Source of the DNA: Lampris incognitus
Taxonomy: Eukaryota > Chordata > Actinopteri > Lampriformes > Lampridae
Assembly: GCF_029633865.1 (NCBI RefSeq)
Contig: NC_079224.1
Span: 19,359,395-19,423,394 of the forward strand
DNA length: 64,000 nucleotides
Reading direction: 5' to 3'
Below the pieces are notes generated by a model, which worked only from the letters and a program-made list of their open reading frames with translations, did not search any database and was not told the origin of the DNA. Shown here piece by piece: positions 62,036 to 64,000 of the stretch (the first letter of the stretch is position 1; every line of letters begins with the position of its first letter). The position numbers and the translations under genes were made by a program.

Positions 62036-62760
62036 AGAAATCCCAGAAAGTTGAGTCAGTTTATCTGGACACACCATTTATTGAGAGAAACGTTTCATCA
62101 CTCATCTAAGTGGTGTGGATACCCGCAGTCAGTCTCAGCTGACAATACAGTGGCATAAGGACCGAAAACAACAATCAGTTTCATATGCAAATTGTCATGA
62201 CCATTAACCAGAGTTTCAGTGGCAATGGTTGCAATCAACAGCATTGTAAGATGGCGACAAATGTACCCCCCCCCCCCCGTCCAGTGTGGTCGTTCCCTCG
62301 TAACATAGATAGCCTCCCTGACTCCCTGTTCAAACCAGCGTTCCTCCCTATCAAGGATGTGCACATCCTCATCCTTGAAAGAGTGGCCGCTGGCCTGTAG
62401 ACCATGGAGTCCTGGCCTAATGCGTTAGCTCTTCTGTGTTGTGCCATCCTCTTGCCCGGCATCTGTTTGGTTCCCCCAATGTTCAAGTCACAACAATCCT
62501 CCCGGCATCCTTCCCCAATCCTCTGTGTACTAGTACACATTGCCATTGTATCTTTAGTTAATGGTCACGGAAATTTGCATATGAAACTGATCGCTTTTTG
62601 CGGTCATTATTCCACTTTATTGTTTATAAGGGTGGGGATACCTGCAGTCAGTTGAGACTGGTGAGTGATGAAACGTTTCTCTCAATAAACGTTGTGTCTA
62701 GATGAACTGATTCAACTTTCTGTGATTTTTCTTAACTTGATTGTTGAGTGTGCATAGACG
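62036..62760 (-). pseudogene. Penelope-like GIY-YIG endonuclease fragment
   Basis: Minus-strand pieces read NIGGTKQMPGKRMAQHRRAN (about 62420-62480) then HILDREERWFEQGVREAIYV (about 62305-62362), the usual GIY-YIG endonuclease region of Penelope elements, broken by frameshifts. The first Tyr/Gly motif is degraded. The flanks at 62040-62100 and 62660-62760 are inverted (aaacgtttcatcactcatct and complement; arms gttgagtcagtttatctgg), the foldback-type ends seen also at 35808 and 39184. Confidence 0.78.
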
Positions 62761-62963
62761 TCTGGACACAACGTTTCAGTCTCAGCTGACTGCAGGTATC
62801 CCTGCCCTTTTAAACAGCACACTTGCATAACGACTGAACCAACGATCGGTTTCATATTGCCGTGAGTATTAACTAGAGTTACAATGGCCATGTGTTCACA
62901 TAGGATTGGGGAATCGTTGCAATCATACGGTTTTGTTAAACCAGACAGACCACCATGAGAAAG

Positions 62964-63092
62964 CCACGACGCCACCCAGTGACACAAATACCGACACAAA
63001 TACAGGCAGTCTTGTCACCTTTTTCTTGTGGCTACTGCCTGGAGCTCGTTTTAGGGGCCCATGGATATTTGTGTCGCTGGGTGCCATCGTGG
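62964..63092. repeat. inverted repeat, about 30-bp arms
   Basis: Arms 62964-62992 and 63063-63092 (ccacccagtgacacaaatac and complement) are about 85-90% complementary with a 70-bp spacer. Possibly a small foldback element. Surrounding 62761-63695 has no gene. Confidence 0.6.
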
Positions 63093-63695
63093 TGTTAGCA
63101 ATAGTACTATAGCATTGATCCATTACTTTTATCATACCTGGTGGGCACATGAATCTGCTGTTCATACTTTGACAATGTCCTCCTGAAGTGAGTAGGGAGT
63201 AGTGAATGAATTAACTTTGTTGATTGTCTGATTAAAACAGGTTAAAGTTGAAGAGCGGAGATCACGTGACGTGTAGAATAAACATGTCATGCCCCCCCTC
63301 CTCATGCAAATTCAGAAACTTGTATAGGATTAATGTTCAGCACATTTTTCAACTTTCACCTTAAGCTGTTTTCAACTTTGCTAGCTTTGCAATTTATACT
63401 ACATTCTTAACTTAAAGGTCTACAACTGACAAAGGACTTGAAACAGAGGGCTTCTGCAAGGTGTGCAGTATTCACTCATCTGAAGTGTAGGATGTTAGCA
63501 ATATGCCAACACAGTTTTTACTTAAAACAGACATTTTTATATTGATTACCAAAAATTGTTTGCAAGCGGTGCAGCTTAAACAGACACATTTATGTACAGT
63601 CAAACTTATCTGAGCATTGTTTATTTACTTTATGTTCATCCTATTTATGTTTGATAGTTGTCATTTTGCTTTATTTTTACATTGTGCTCTTACAG

Positions 63696-64000
63696 GTGAC
63701 TCTTGAGTGTTGTGTAAGCTGGAAAGATCCTATGTATTCTACCCACTCATCTAAAAGGCAAAAGAACTCCAAGAAAGCCCATGAAAGGCTCGAACCCTCT
63801 ACAGATGCTGTCTGGCACAAGTTTAGAAGTACTAGAAAGGGGGAGTCAAGAGATATTTTTATTATCTCAGATGAGGGGACGTACAATGACCTCATTGTTG
63901 AGGAAAAGAAAGCAGGAAATGAGCGTGTGGTCAGGGAAGATGGAGGTGAGCCACTGCAGTTGGTTGATGAAGACGTGACTGATCCCATACTAGGCGGAGA
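63696..64000 (+). CDS. candidate exon of an unidentified host gene, runs off the window
   Basis: A good acceptor (polypyrimidine tract then ttacag, ending 63695) is followed by 305 nt open in one frame to the window edge. The reading VTLECCVSWKDPMYS...KRQKNSKK, then a Glu/Asp/Lys-rich, probably disordered stretch is not from any repeat family I know. An internal ATG is present (MYSTHSS, 63729), and the antisense strand is also open. I do not recognise the protein. It could be a chance open stretch. Confidence 0.4.
   Translation, partial: MTLECCVSWKDPMYSTHSSKRQKNSKKAHERLEPSTDAVWHKFRSTRKGESRDIFIISDEGTYNDLIVEEKKAGNERVVREDGGEPLQLVDEDVTDPILGG

Overview
The window looks like nuclear DNA of a ray-finned fish. 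It carries one intact, intron-split vertebrate gene (a UDP-glucuronosyltransferase with GT-AG introns) inside a very dense and diverse set of transposable elements of the kinds typical of teleosts: L2, Rex1-type, RTE-type and L1-type LINEs, tRNA-derived SINEs, Ty3/gypsy, Ty1/copia, Penelope, hAT, P-element, MULE and ISL2EU elements, plus many microsatellites. There is nothing bacterial: no operons, no CRISPR array, no rRNA. Species cannot be told from the sequence alone.

Layout. 1-3.1 kb: the 3' part of a Ty3/gypsy element of probable CsRn1 clade. 3.1-7.5 kb: a block with hAT insertions and a P-element transposase fragment; a second copy lies at 48.4-53.5 kb. 7.5-10.8 kb: an L2 LINE. 11.9-21.3 kb: a three-layer nest. 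An old, RT-deleted gypsy element has a hAT transposon inside its RNase H region and a young complete gypsy element with apparently identical LTRs inside its gag. 21.4-25.2 kb: a copia element with an internally deleted pol. 25.5-27.7 kb: an ISL2EU transposon. 28.7-31.4 kb: a MULE transposase pseudogene preceded by a miniature-LTR relic; a second MULE copy with a fuller relic is at 53.5-55.8 kb. 31.5-32.7 kb: a Penelope fragment followed by hammerhead-like motifs. 33.2-35.8 kb: a CR1/Rex1-type LINE with a SINE inside.

36.4-41.9 kb (minus strand): the UGT gene, nine coding exons, 555 codons, all phases joining without a break. It is the only gene here that looks functional for the host. 42.7-48 kb: another gypsy pol fragment with a SINE inside it, a miniature LTR element (TRIM) and a Charlie-type hAT. 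55.8-63.7 kb: tandem repeats, RTE and L1 LINE fragments, a second TRIM and a second Penelope fragment. An open exon-like segment of unknown identity runs off the right edge.

The most interesting signals are: a canonical -1 frameshift cassette (slippery heptamer, 6-nt spacer, perfect 11-bp hairpin holding the gag stop codon in its loop) in the young gypsy element; a family of miniature LTR elements whose LTRs contain tRNA-like promoter boxes and whose primer sites match tRNA-Leu; a copia primer site matching the anticodon arm of initiator tRNA-Met; tandem hammerhead-ribozyme-like cores near a Penelope element; and paired loci with filled and empty insertion sites. Statements about tRNA identity and family membership rest on recalled knowledge and were not checked by search.
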